Assembly (NCBI GenBank): GCA_002633005.1
Contig: NMRA01000081.1
Coordinates: 623,799 to 687,798 of the forward strand
Length of the DNA: 64,000 nt
Direction: 5' to 3'
DNA from: Phoronis australis
Taxonomy: Eukaryota > Phoronida > Phoronidae
Part shown: positions 1 through 14,200 of the stretch, in pieces
How positions within the stretch are numbered: the stretch's first letter is position 1
Layout: each line of letters opens with the position of its first letter
Made by a program: the position numbers and the translations under genes
Notes under the pieces: model-generated
Databases searched by the model: none
What the model saw: the letters and a program-made list of their open reading frames with translations, nothing else
What the model was told of the DNA's origin: nothing

Positions 1-2118
1 CTTATTAACGTCAGTCGCAGAATAAATGCATGTTGCACTCATCTCAGAAGTGTAAAACAAGACTATTTGATCATTCTGTAGAGTTTCTGATCTTTCTTAG
101 CACTAAGAGAAGAATCGATTGAAGCACAAATTTGGAAGAATGGCTGATAAAATACAATTAATTATATTTCATTTTTCCAATGCTATTTAATTAAAGTTTT
201 GTATGTGATACATCAAAACAAATCATTACCTTTGTTCCGGGTTCCAACAAATTCCGCAGCCGCGGGTTCTTTCATTATTTTACAATAATCGTGGAAAAAT
301 AATAGGTGTCAGCAGAGAGGTCTTCAACAAGCATGAGTGAAACTCGCAGAATTAGTCATTATATAGACTCAGTGTTATCTGGTCGTAAACATCAGTGAAC
401 ACGAAATCTAGAAATTTCCAGTTCCTTAGCCAACACTTACATGCACTGTACCATGGGCGGCGCACCATAGGGGGGTGGGGGGACTATGGCCCCCACATTT
501 TTCAGTGCTAGGCCGCACATGGTCTATAGGGGGTGCACCACAGGGGGGGCTGAGAGGGCTTTAGCCCCCCACTTTTTTCAATGCTGTGCCGCCCATGTGT
601 ACGCGCAATGGACGGCTTCAAATTTGTTTAAATTTCTGTTGGCTGTAACTGAAAGAAATCTCCAATGACTTCAAAATAGTTGTGGAAACTTTCATGCTTA
701 AACTGCCTGAAATTTTGTAAAATCTCGTTTAGTTTCAATTCCAATCATTCCCAAACCTATTAAAGATAGGTATTCAGTAACCATCTAAGACAATAAATCG
801 ATCTGGGTCTTATACGCGAGTACTAGGATGTTTGAACTGGTCAAAATTAATCAGGCGACGATGTCTTGTTTTGAAAACGAGGAATTGTTGCAGAATTTCA
901 TAAATTTGAATCAATTTTGTTGTGGGAGGTACTTTCACGGTATACGAACGATAGTTGGGCAGTTGGTTCCTTACCGCGATTCGATTTATCATCACTGTAT
1001 ATTGCTTTTCTACTTGCTCGCTCAGGTGTTTTCTTTTTGGAGAAATAAGCAACCACACCGACACAATTTCTGTAAAAACCCACGGATCAGAACCAACTAG
1101 GATTTTAAACTTATCTTGGAGATATTTTCCCGTGTTAAGTACTGTTCCCATATCATGAGTGCACTAACTATCCACAGCAAAAGACTTAAATGTTCCAGCA
1201 AAAGGCTCGTATCCTGTTTTTGCTCAAACACGAATGAGTTCAAGAGACAATAGGGCATTTGCGTAATTGAAATGAACGTAGAAGCATGACACAGGTCTTC
1301 TGATGGACCGTCTACGTCACATTCTATTGTTTCACGGATAATATTATTCACGGGAACAGTAATTGATATCGAAACAATGAATCTCATCTCAAAAAGAGCA
1401 GTTGGTTGCGGTCTTTTTCCCGACTCATTTTGTGACCTGCGCTCAACGACTAAACAGCGCCTCTTGCATCAATTTCAGCCAAAGTCTTGTATTTTTTGAA
1501 AAGCACACAAAGGGACGTAATCAAGAGCTTGAAACGCCATGGTTTGCCAAGCGATGATTGAAAAACTTCCAGGTGGATTTTTTCTTGAAAAGAACAATTA
1601 AAAAGCGCACAACACACGTGACTTTATCAAAAGACCAGAACCATGCTTTTCTGCCTTACCATGCATCTGTATTTTTTCAAAACACTACATCAAAAAACGA
1701 TAAAACCTCTTTTCAAGTGTACGGAAGTGTATGTAACACCCCTTTGTACCTGCCAAGCAGACACCCTGTGACGCTTCAAAGTGCATTCAGATTCTTGTCC
1801 CGGGGACTAGATTTCTCACCCAGATGGTCTTTGCTAAAGCACAGCGAGCTTAGTTTCGTAAACGCTAGAATCTCGCTTTTTGGAGGCATTTACGATCAAT
1901 TCGGTGTATTTTTTTATACTGTGGATGGTATTTTTAACTTCATTGGCCTATTTCAATCTAAACTAGTGACGATTCTTGTTTTTGTCAGTTCATTTATCTC
2001 CCCTTAATATGTAAAATGGGGTGGACCATGTCTGAATAAAATGCCTTCCTTTTTAAACACCAGCAGGAAATACCACGAAAACAGTTAGATTGTGTCTTGA
2101 GAATTCCCACACCTTCAC
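1..2118. other. Upstream flank of gene 1
   Basis: I see no recognisable exon in this 2.1-kb stretch. It contains a G/C-rich tandem repeat at 452-597, annotated separately. Several open frames exist: 1558-2007 on the + strand (149 codons without an ATG start), and overlapping minus-strand frames at 810-1151 and 1097-1387. None shows a domain I recognise or clear splice boundaries. No TATA box or other core promoter element could be assigned to gene 1, whose predicted initiator ATG is at 2119. Confidence 0.4.
452..597. repeat. Two tandem ~70-bp G/C-rich repeat units
   Basis: Two similar units lie head to tail at about 452-521 and 522-597. Each opens with a GGGGGCACCA-like G-run segment, continues into GGCCCCCAC or AGCCCCCCAC followed by a T-rich tract, and closes with GCCGCACATGG or GCCGCCCATG. 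The outer ends, CATGGGCGGCGC and GCCGCCCATG, are inverted relative to each other. This fits a duplicated MITE-like or minisatellite unit; nothing suggests coding function. Confidence 0.6.
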
Positions 2119-2200
2119 ATGAACAATGTGTGGGTACACTGGTTACTCCTGACGCTTGTGTCCAAGTCACAAGCCTACTTCGTGGCCGATTTCTTTAGCT
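2119..2200 (+). CDS. Gene 1 exon 1: start codon and signal peptide
   Basis: The ATG at 2119 opens a frame reading MNNVWVHWLLLTLVSKSQA, a basic-poor N-terminus with a hydrophobic core and a small residue before the probable cleavage site. The frame continues YFVADFFS and meets a GTACGT donor at 2201 in phase 1. Joined to exon 2 it gives ...FFSCDVLTTNG, which resembles the start of propeller 3 (LLLCDVNTVYLM). That match in phase and in sequence is the main support for this start. Without splicing the frame stops within 15 bases of the donor. Confidence 0.7.
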
Positions 2201-5200
2201 GTACGTGGTTTTAATAAATAGACGTGGGTGATTCTTCCTATAATTCAAGTTGCTGAACCCAAGGTTTATTGCCGTTTTAATCTGACCAATCTTTGGAAAA
2301 ACGTATCCGAATCCCGATCTTCAATCCGGGTACAAAAGTACATACCCAAATCTGCGTATCTTTACATTCTCTGACAGTGATCGCTGAAAATATAATCTAT
2401 CATCAGAAAGGTCGTGGTCGAAAGACTGCCTATTTTTGTAGAAATTTACGTTATCGGTTAATAATAGGCGTGTCTGTTGAAAAACTTCAAAACTTCGTGA
2501 AACCTTGAAAAATCAATTTCAAACAATTTAACGCCAATAAAATGCTTAAAACAGAACACGCAGGAACTTTGAATACAAGTGTTGAAATCCATGTTTTCCA
2601 CATCCAAATAGCTCTCTGCCAACACAGCAGTTGAAATGCAAACTGCATTCTGAGTTGACTGGTCCTTCCTGTGTACTTCAAGGGGACGATGACGTGAAAC
2701 GGCCAGAAATATGCCTGTAACTGAACAACTTTTACTGATTTATTGAAACGTACAACGGAATAATAAACTGAGCACGATATCATTGAGCTGAATGCCAGGG
2801 CGTCACTGAATGACAATCTGACTCTATTGAATCAACCCTTAGTGGGGATAGCTTAGATCATTAATTATGTATTTACTAGTTTGACTTGATCTCTGATGAT
2901 GATGGGCTGATTTACCATTGAAACGTTGGACTCTGTATTTATTTATATACAATATGTAATCAGTAATCGTTCTCAGTTTTTTATTGGTCCAAAAAATCAG
3001 CTTCGGGATTTTTTTACTGTGCTTTGAAGTCATACCAGCCAACTACTATATCTTTGCACGCTCGTAATTTTACGCTTCTATTTTTGGTGAAGACTGACTG
3101 CTATCTTTTACTTGCTGCGATAGCCATCCACACACATTTGAAAACGGTCTTCAATACATATTGAGGTACCAAAATGTATAACCAGCAGGTTGTCCGACGA
3201 TGTTTTTATTTTATTTTATTTGGTGAAATTATTGTTTTTTTTTCAATATATTGGTGAAGTTTCATGCTCTTACTCTTAGCAGTGCGTGCAGTTATATGAC
3301 GTTGCTAAAAACCTAGGTTCCGGTTTTCGGGGAGGGGGATAATGTAGTAGAATGTTGGTGGTAAATCATTCATTCTTTATTCAATAAGTTTGAATAACAA
3401 ACCTCGTGGATTGGTATAACTTAAATATAACGACGTCTTGCTAAAGCTGCGACGGCACAATTACGAGCGAAAAATACGAGTGTAAAATTACGAGTGTACA
3501 ACTTCTTTAGAGCTCGCGTGACCTACAATTCAATTTCTCGTTGCTGGTGCTTGAGACCAAGCCCATGTTGGCTTAGCATGGTTCGTCACTTCATGGAACT
3601 AGCATGACGATTTCAAGAAGTAAGAACTTTAATTTTCTTCCAAGTGTACAGGTACAGGCCGGGATGATTTGCACTTCCTAGAAATTAAATATTTGGGGTA
3701 GGCCAGGTTTGGAGGCAGATTTGAGGTAGGCATTACTAGAAGGTTCAGTAAATCTGCGTTGCTTGCATTTGAGAACTTGCTGGGAACGAGAAACTTCCAC
3801 CAGCTCGGGAGCAGAAAGACTTACGTTTCTTAAAATCGGCGGTCCCCTATAGCATTGCTGCATTTCTGCTTATAGCAACCGAGAGTCTGCTGCGATTTCA
3901 AATAGTCCTCAAACAACACCCAGAATTGCAAAAGATGCTGTTGGTAGTACGTTTGGACAACATTTTTGAAATCTTTAAGAAATTTACTTTCAGTTGGCTT
4001 ATGTCTAGCATTGGCAGGGAAGTGATGGTTTAGACTGAACTGCCATTTTACGTTTTTGCCACGGATCGTTTTTTTCAGAGCCGCCTAGTTTCCTTTTTTC
4101 GATGGAAATGAAAGGGAAAAAATCAGACAGAATAACGTTTCTGTGGCCATTTGTAGCGGTTTTTGATATGAAACAACTCACAAGTGTTCAATTCTAGAGC
4201 CTTCGACAGACAAGTAGAACGAAAACATCAAACCTACTACCAAGCAATTATACCCAGTGAGAACTGTTCAGAGTCTCCTTGAAAAGTCAGAAATTTGCTG
4301 ACTCTAAATGTGAAAAGGAAACACTAGAAATAGTTGCAAATTCTAACATTGAAGTGTAGTACGGGTGTATCAAGTTCAGAATTTCTATACCTCCGTGAAT
4401 GATGGCAGCAAATTTTCTTTAAGCATCAAAAGCTTGAGTAGGCCTCACATAGCCCTCTCACTACAGTCGGTAAGATATGCGCTCTTGTAATAGGTACACG
4501 ATACCACAGCTGCCCGATATTCATTAAAACCGAAGAGGAATAAATACATGTGCCTTCATCTTGGTCTTCCATCGGAGCACTCGTCATAGTCAGAGGAGAG
4601 AAACCCATAGGCCCGAAAACGAAATTTGTGAAAACTGCAAACTTACAGAGACCCCTATCGGATACTTCAGAGTACAGACCCAACAGGTGGCGATTCCCGG
4701 ACTCGGGCTTCCGACATCGTTCTCACGATATCTGAAACACGTGTGAGCAACAATCTCGCTTCTGGGAATTTCCCTACTGTGATGATTCCTATGTGCCAAC
4801 GTTTCTATAGTCAACGGTTAAATAGTTTAGCGTTGAAATAAAATCACGCTTTGTTGTTGATTTTTCAAATATTATTACTCATGACGAAGTCACTGAATCG
4901 AGCTTCTTACGTTGTCTGATTTGCGGTAGTGTTGTGCTCCTAAGTAATGTCTCAGCGCTTTCTGCATATCCCGTGGTGTATGTTCAATATAACTGTATTT
5001 TCGAGACCAAAATTCAAATCCAATGAACACTGATGTTTAGCGCCGAGTACGCCGTCCAATTGTATCAACGCTGCAACTTCCAGCACGTGTTCCTCATTAA
5101 AGTGCTACTTCACTAAATACGAATAAATGAGTGTTGTGGACGATACTAATGAGTGAAACTGTATTATTATTATTATTAATCCAAGGATTAATAGTTTAGA

Positions 5201-8200
5201 ATTTTGAAACGACTTTATTTACGCAGAGTTGTGCGTCACACGCTGCCACGAATCTGGCAGAGCCCGGAATATGTGAGAACCTTTAACAAGGTGAGTGTGT
5301 TCGAGGTGTGGATGAAAGAACCCGTCAATCAAAGAGCGGCAATGGATAGGAAGATGAAGGACTTCGACCATATCAACACCGTTTAGACGTCCTACAGGGT
5401 TCAGATGAAAGGATTTCGACTGAAACGCAGATCTACACTGAGTCAACCGCAACCAGCAAACTACTGTTATTTCCTCTGCTAATAACCCACCCATATAAAA
5501 AGACATGTAATTTAACCTACATTTATACGACATAGCACGATTTTCGAAAAAAAATGCCCACGTGTTTCACGAGAATAAGCGCATGCGCCCGAGAATAAGC
5601 GCATGCACCTGAGTTCGTGCAGGCGGCTATTTCCTGTGCACGTGGGAAACTGGGTTATTTGTTTTTATCCAATTTTAGTATTTTTATCTAATTAAAACAG
5701 TTTTATAACGCACAATTGAAGCTTCACAGGCTATTTCAAAAATGTGGTTTTTGTTTTCCTCCCAATCCTTCGATAATGGCACAGCTTCGCATATTGGGCA
5801 ACGGGTCCAAATACTCACATATACAATACACCGAATTTTTTCGGAGGTTGATGTTAACTGACTCCTGTGTTCCTATTGCTGTATCGTCGTTGGCGTCAAT
5901 CTAAGCCGGGGCCACTGAAATGGAGTCAAACTAAATTTTGAAGACTAAGTGAAAGATAGACTTCCGTGTTAAATACGGAGAGCTTTTCAAGTTAAACTAT
6001 GAGCTTGGCTTACGTTTTCGCGCAGTCAAAATTTAATATTATATTCACCGTATCAACAAGATCAAGTGGTACTTGGTGACGCTAAGATTGTCATTAACTT
6101 CTGGAAGAACATCGATTTGAAAGCAGGGTATTTATGTTATTTGTTTGTAAATTTATTACATCAGCTTAGACATTTTCGCCTAAAAGAGAAGCGAAAGTAC
6201 ATCTTTATTTAAACCTTCGGGTCACTGTTAGCTTGGTAGTGCTCGAGAGCCACCACTGAGTCTGCAAAATTTCTGTTCAAACGTAGAAAAACCCCTTTTC
6301 ATGGTAATGGACTAGTTCAAGTGTTTTGTTGAACATTTAGGTCAGAGGTCAGATTATCAGGACTCGGTAATTGTTTATAATATAAAGTTTAGGGAGAGCA
6401 ATTTCTTATCCATCTTGACGGTGCAGATGTTAGCTGTTTTCACAGAAGTCCCGTCATACGTAATCATCTCTTCAAGGGAAAATGTTGATTTCGGCGGCAA
6501 AAGTATTCGCACTTCTTTGGCTGAGCGTTTTCGTATCACAGTCAGAACAGAAGACAGGTATTTAACCATTTTCCATTTACAGCGAGTAATTTTACATTTT
6601 AAATGGTAATGTATTGCGTATTGTTTTTATATTCGGCGTGGGATGAGTGAAATCGCATGGGTTTTCGCTGAGATCCCAATATGGTGCGCATTTCTCAGTT
6701 TGGGGATTTGCTGTATTGGTGCTAATTTTGTACCACCTCTGAGTCTCCATTAAAAATAAATACAATCATCTGTTTTCTGAGTTGATTGTTATTTTGGGGC
6801 TAATTACCCAGTAAGCCTCATAGAATGAAGTATTTGTAAATGAAGCAAGACGGATGCATTACAGTTTCAAAATTTCCCTTAAGGTGGCTGTAAACCGCGT
6901 TCTGGTGTCAAAACGACTTTCTTTGGGGTGGAATCTTTTGATTTGTTCTTTGATATAGTATGTTGTCTTTCCTACACGTAATACATCGATTACTTAAGCG
7001 ATTAGATTCACCACCGCTGACTTAATTAAAGTTACCGACTTGGGCTTGGCCAGGGCCCGAAGTCCAATATTTTTACACGAGATCGAACACGACATTTTTT
7101 ATTCTACTTCTGAGCGAACTCAAGATGGGTATTTTTTATTCTGTGCTCGAGTACACAATGACTTACGTTGGTAACTGTTCAATCTTGGTTTGCATTTAAT
7201 AACTCTTTCATTAAGGCTAAACGTTCGTGTATGATCTCGAAATCTCGAAATTTCCAACTAAATTTAGAGCTCATCAAATGTGAACACATAATAACAGACA
7301 CTCAACTTGAGATTTCACGAACGTAGAACGGGAAATAACAAAAAACACACGAACTTGAAACAAAATCTACTTATAAAATGTGCAAAACATTCCTAAATGA
7401 TTCCAGAAACTTTGCAAATTCCTAATCAGTGAAATTTTCAATTATAATTAGCATAGTTAAACAATTTATGATAAACTCATTAACTGACTGGCAATCAAAG
7501 CTTTTAGCTCAAATTAACGTTTTAGACGTAGTAAAACCACTCTTTGTTGAGGATTCAGTTTATACGTTGTTTACTCATGATGAATTCAAACGCGCAGCTT
7601 GAGCCCCGGGTCGAATATTTCTATTGATATAGAACTCGAAATTATTTTTGACATTTTCTATTCTTCTTTTGTGCCCACTGAAAATGAGCTGGAGTACACA
7701 ATGGCCTATTTAGACAACTGTTCAATATTGGTTTGCACTTAATGACCCGATCACTAAGCCTAAAAGTTCGAGCCTAAACTTCAAAGTTCGAGTTTTTACT
7801 AAAAAAATTCAAGCCTTTACCCTAGTAATCAAATGCGAACTTGGACTAGAAACTCATTTTCATAAACCATAATTTACTCGAGCACATAACAATAAATACT
7901 TATCTTGAGCTCGCGCTGAAGTAGACAGGAGTTCGATTTCGAATAGGAAGATCAAATTCCGGCCCGTGGAGCTTCTTAGACAAAAGAAACTCTCGTGAAA
8001 ACACTAGTATACTAACAGGAGTATCTCAGTCAGACCAAACCTCAACACTCAAGTGCCGCTGACTGATACGCTATGGAATAACACAGTTCTACAGTCAACC
8101 ACTATCCTCTAATTGTTGTTTTCATGTGACGTAATGTGAGATCAAAAATTTCCAAACAAATTTCCAAATTCCATGACTATAACTCATTCATAGTGAGTTA

Positions 8201-11200
8201 GTGACTACAAGGCAGTGCAAAATTTATCAAATTAAATCTTTTTGTGACATCAAAATGACTCGGATGACCGTGTAAGTAAAAGCTTAAAGGTGCATCTATC
8301 CAAGTTGAGCTGTTTAAACTCTAAAATCGATTTAGGCCAGTTACTCTCATAAATCGGTCTCATAACATTCCTTACCGTCATAAGATTCTAATTCCGCTAT
8401 CAACAGGAACATCGAAACCATCAGCGCCGCACTCAAGAAAATGATTCAGGCTAACCCTAAAATTTCGAATTCGAAAATAGGGCATGTCAGCTCATTCGAC
8501 AACAATGCTTTTAAATCCCAAAATGCTTCGGTCCTTATAAATCCAACTTCGACAGCTAAACAGCGCTAATTGTCCGTTTAGTTTGATCAAAATGGAAAGC
8601 GCTTGCTGACGTTCGTGAAAAAGGGGTAGTTAAATTAAGTTAAGCAATATTTAAACGTTTCAACTATAATTTAGGTGATGTACTGACAACGAACGGAACT
8701 CACTTAATAGCATTCCACGCTGTTCCACCCAGACTGGAAACCATAAGAAAGGTAAGTCATGTGCTTCTGTTTTTCACTGACAAGTTCATCAGTTTGTTAG
8801 TGATCGTCATAGGTTCATCTTCCCTTATTTTCACGTGTGATATTGAACTATTTCAGTTGTGAAATGTTTCCAAGAGTAAAAATTTTTACAGCTTAGCCTA
8901 TTACACATCATTAATACAGTCAACTAATATCAGATAGAATTTTATAAAGACATCAGTCTGTGGTTACATAAATGTTGAAATTTTATAGAAGAAGTGGGAT
9001 TAAACACAGACATCCGTGATGAAACACGACGTTTCGCTTTATTAACCCTATGTCATCTTCAGGTAAAACAAAAGTGAAATCTATTGTTGAGACGCTTGAC
9101 CAGGTCCATGGGATACTATGACTCATTTCTTTTGTTTGTGTTGCCTAAGGCCACCAACTACGTTCTCAGGAATTGATCCATTGTTAAGAGCAATTAAGTG
9201 TCAATTAAAGTGAAAAGAAAAATGTTTCTTCTAAACAAATGACTGTTATGTTGTGAGAAATTGCTGGCTTCTTTGTTCTAATGTAAACATCCAACCACAC
9301 ACTCTTCAGTCGAGAATGTTTATTGTATTGTTAATTAATCACTTGCCAAGAACTGCTTATTTATTATCAACTTAGTTCCTGGAGATAAGCCAAACTTTTC
9401 AGGCAAACTCAATTTTCAAGAACAAATTCTTTAGCAATGCTTGAAAATAGCGGTGTAACCAAATATGCACTTAACCGCTTGACGCAGTTGTGAACAGATA
9501 ACAATTACCCACATAACTAATCTAGGGTGTTTGGGTAGAGACTCTGGCCTGTGGTATATTGTTGAGTGCTATTCTGTTAATAAACATGACAACAACCGTT
9601 ACTAAGCATGAATAATTAATTAACAATTATCGTAATTTTATCTTTTGTTATTGAAAACTATTCAAGTATTTCAAGATTCAACTCATTTTCAAGCCTCATA
9701 GATATTGAGGAGTTGTCAATAACGTCTCTTTCCGTGACTCATTTACAGAAAAAAATCCAATTTCATATCAGTTCAACATAATTTATAGCAAATTGTCTTC
9801 AACGTGGAGCAAATCTGTGAAACAGTATTTTCTAATAGAAGGGCTCGCAACACTACTACGTTTGTTAAACGTTTTTAACTAGTATATACTCGATTTGTAT
9901 AGAACAACAAACCATTGTAATAAATTATTAAAACTTACTCTTGAAAATTTTGAGACTAGTTCCACTACACCACGTTGTAATTTGAGGAGGTTTAAGGAGC
10001 CCTTTTAAATGTCCATGAATTTTCTTATTCTCGAGCGATGATTATGGGACTCCATATTGTGATTTTCTGTAGATTGGCAGCCATGTTGTAGGCTTGGCCG
10101 TTGATGCAAGGTACCATTTACTGTTTTGGAGTGACATCGGATATAAAAATAATGGCATCTACAAGTCCTTCTTGAATGGACGAAAAATTAGCAAAATTGT
10201 CGCTGGTAAGTACTGCTCGTTTTATTAAGGAGATGCGTGTCATATTTGATAACGTTTTTGATTGTTTTTTTTTATTTGAATGCTATCACTAGGCATTTAG
10301 AATTTTAAAATGACCCCTGTCCGGGGTCAAGTCTCAAAATTATTGTTGGCATTTTTATTGTGCACTTTTGTGCGAACTCATTTGATGAGTGTCAATTATT
10401 TTATACTCAAGTAAATTATGGCTTACGTGGATAACTGTCTAATCATAGTTTGCACTTGATGAACCCGTCATTAGAGCTAAAAGTTTGAGTTTGTACTCGA
10501 AATCTCGAGTTTTTACTCGAGCTTGTAGCTCTAATCTAGAGTTCATTAAGTGCAAACTTGGATCAACAAATCCTATGCATAAACTTTGATGTACTCGTCG
10601 AGCACACACTAATAGATACCTATCTTGAGTTCGCACAAAAGTACAGTGTAAAATTCCGAAAATACTTTCAATTTCAATTTCGAGTACAAAGATTAGACCC
10701 CAGCCCTCAGCTTCACCTCGCGAAAACTGCCCCCCGATCCTCACAAACAAAACACGACATTACTGAGGTTGTCCCTATGGTTCTTCGCTGATACCAGCGA
10801 CGCAAAATTCACAGCGGGCCATTTTAATACTTTCGGGAAAAATCAAGTTGACACATTCGATTGTGAACGCAAGCAACTCAAAAAACTCGAAAAAGCTGTC
10901 TTACAACTCGTTAATTATGGTTGTGTGACTGATGTTCGATGAACGGGATCTAATTTTAATCCTTCACCGACAGAATTTAAATACGTGTATACCTAAAACG
11001 GCTATGAACCCGCCCTCTATAGTTCATCATAAAAACAAATTTTGATCTAGAGCACTGTCAGTCAAATTGCTCATTAGTCAATTTGTAGATGATTCCGAGG
11101 CCTTGAAAGCACTTACATTTCGTTATTACTTGAGATAAGGACCTGTAAGTTAGCCTATCACGGCGTGTCATTTTAGGCGCCTACAATTGTCTTGGTCTTT

Positions 11201-14200
11201 GCAAACAACGAATTGCCAGTTCTTTAATGCAAACTCAGAGATCACCTCTATTTTAAATAAGGAACAAATTGAGACCGATTTTACATCGGCGAGTGGTCTT
11301 CATCAAAATGTCGCCTCTTGGACTGAATGCGGGTATTTAGCCGCTTTAACTAAAACGCTGTACATGTACTAAATTCGCCCATACCCTTGTGAACGCACAT
11401 CTACGGAAAATTTCAACCAGCAAGACCACACATTTCGCTTACTGTTGTGTTTTACGCTTACGTGTGGATTAGCTGACACGTCTGACAATGCAAACGTCTC
11501 GACGTTTGTTAACTCAGGGCGGTAGGTCGGGTAAATATGCCCAATGACCGAACGCTGACTTTTTATCAGCCCATGTACTCGTTTCGCCTGATTTTTGTTA
11601 AAAACTTTATGAAATGAAATTTATCCCAATTTAGATCAGTCGAAACGTAAGCCCAAATAATTCTCACTCAACACAAATATTTTCAAACTTTACTGAATAT
11701 AGTATGAATTTTTTAGTTAAACTTTTATTTTTGTTGTGCACCACCAACAATAATGGACGCTGTAGTGAGTTTGGGACAGCTGAATCATGCATTACACGGT
11801 ACTTATTAAACTGCCGCCATATATAATGAAGTATCAGCGGAAACACCGCCCAATGAAAATGAGGTTAACACAGACAGGGTTGACAGTTACAGAATGTTTA
11901 TATTTTAGTGATGTCTTTCGAGTGACGAAACTCATCACGTGCTCTTTATTGGCGAATAGAAAGGGAGGAGTTACTGGGGAGTATCTCTAAAACTCTTCCA
12001 ATCTGCTTGTAAAGTTTCGGAACAAACTCGCTACATATCTTGATTTTTGAGCTTCACACTTTGAGAGAAAAATACACCGGCGGATTTAGGACGTTGCCGG
12101 GGAGGTTTGAGGAAGTTCGAAATGGAAATGTATGCGGTGATGCCGGATGCGTTTTTGGGTTGAGTCTGGAGCGCGGTGTGTGCTCGGGTCTTTTGAGCCA
12201 CGCTAAATCCGCCAATATCATAAACTTTAAATCATCAATTTTACCCAAAGCTGGTCCTGTTACTCGCTGTTGTATAAGTAGTACCTTCCAGGGAAAATAT
12301 AGAAGAATTATTCAGCTAAGACACTTCCTCGGGCTATTAATACGGACTTCATAACGTCCTCGTTATGATCCTGGACGTTAACATGGGGGAGCAAGGTATC
12401 GCCTATAGTCTAAACATATGACATCAATTCGGCAACAAAAGGCGCAAAACATTGCGCAGAAGGCACAAACTTCACAGTGGCCAGGAACACTGAGCTAAGA
12501 AAGGTGACAAGTGTGACTTCAAATCTCAACACTCAACTGAGTCTAACAACCGTGCAAGTAATACGACTAAAACTGCACTGATCCACTATCGCAAAGATGC
12601 ATCAGTGATTATTTTACATTTTGAGATTTCATTTTCTATCTAGACGTATCCTTCGTTACTGGATTGACAGTAGACTGGACCACAAAGCGCCTCATATGGA
12701 GTGACACCAGGAGGCGCACCATTGAATCGACAAACTATTACGGCACAAACAGACGAGTTATTATGTTCGGTGGAGCAAAAAAACCGAAAGCATTGGTCGT
12801 GGACAGCTCGCACGGGTTAGTGCTATATTTTTCCATCATCTTAATCTATTAGGGAGATAATAGGAATCCATGTACTTTTGAAGGGGCTCTAAACCCACGT
12901 GTCGTCATGGAAACGAACTTTTGATTTAGACCGCTTACAAGTATGAAATTGATCCAAACTTGTTTCTTACCAAGATGGGAAGTGATTTATGGGCTTGTAA
13001 AAAACTGAGATTATAAAATGACCTGCAGTGAGAAGCCGACTTGTAAAGCCTGATCTCAAACAACAACTAACTGTCAGGTCTTTCGAATTTCAAAAATCTT
13101 CTCTAATTTGACTCAAATAATTTAGACCAGTTTCATAACAGTGGATATTGTTCTTTGTGATGGAAGGCGGATTTGTAGCCGCATTAAGTTTTAAGCTGCA
13201 TTCTCCCCTGCTTAGATGGCTCAGAAACAAAAATCCAATTAGACGTACCGTTTACTCTCATAATCGGTAATCTGAGTGTCACGTAGACAGTGGTGTAGTT
13301 TACGAAAGTCGATTACCAAGTCGGGTAAAAATAGAATTGTGTATAGTCAGGAGACATTTGTAAACAAAGTTGTATGTTGGGCAACCCCCGTTATTAACCT
13401 TTTTATCTTTGACAGCAACAACAGTGTTAACAGACTGAAACTGAAGGACGCTTTTCATACAATTTGTATCAAACAATCGCTCAAAGCGCAGATTTTGCAC
13501 GAGTCTCTAACATTGCTTTACTAGTTTGCCATTCCTCACCGCTCTCTGTATCTCCTATTGTATATGTGGCAGTGTTTTATACTCAGTCCCAATTAGGTTT
13601 GTCATTCTTGAATTTATCGTTACCGCCGTAAGAGGGCGCGATTAAAGCACTTTGTTGTCTTAGTTCAAACATTGTTGATACTTTCTGCCACCAAAAGATC
13701 ATTTAAAGAAAAAAAAATGGCGCGGAAACTGATGACAAAAGTTTACAAGAACAGTTTCCAATCTTTAAGGAAGAAAATTGTTAAGATAGGAATAAAACCC
13801 AGGTGCCCGTTCCAAGAAACTGACATAAGTTCATTTTTTACTTAAGTCTAAGATTTGTCTCAGCTTTCAAACTCCCACCTCCGGTAAGATAGTCGAACTT
13901 AAAGAGGCATGGTGCGCGAAAGCTCGTCAAAAATATCTTTTAAACAAGTCTTGACGAAAGTTCTATCTCGCAACGTCTGGTACGGAGTAATTCACATCAC
14001 ATGTAAAGAAAATTCCAAAAAAATCACTAATTTCTCGATTTTTGAAATATGCGTTAAGGAAAAACTCTGTAGTTACCACAGAGTTTCTAATCTCCCTCCC
14101 ACTTATGGTAAATATGCGTATGCGCTCACAGTCAGTTTCCTGAAATTCCTTCAGTTCAAGGTCACATTTTCCATATAAGGGAAATGTGCGATGTCTATGT

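Noticed and set aside
1558-2007. 149-codon open frame just upstream of gene 1.
   Set aside because: It has no ATG start, no recognisable domain and no in-phase connection to exon 1.
5227-5290. Exon-like 64-base segment with TTTATTTACGCAG acceptor and AACAAG|GTGAGT donor in gene 1 intron 1.
   Set aside because: Entered from exon 1 in phase 1 it starts with an immediate TAG, and its length does not restore the phase needed for exon 2. The only long open frame through it has no recognisable domain.
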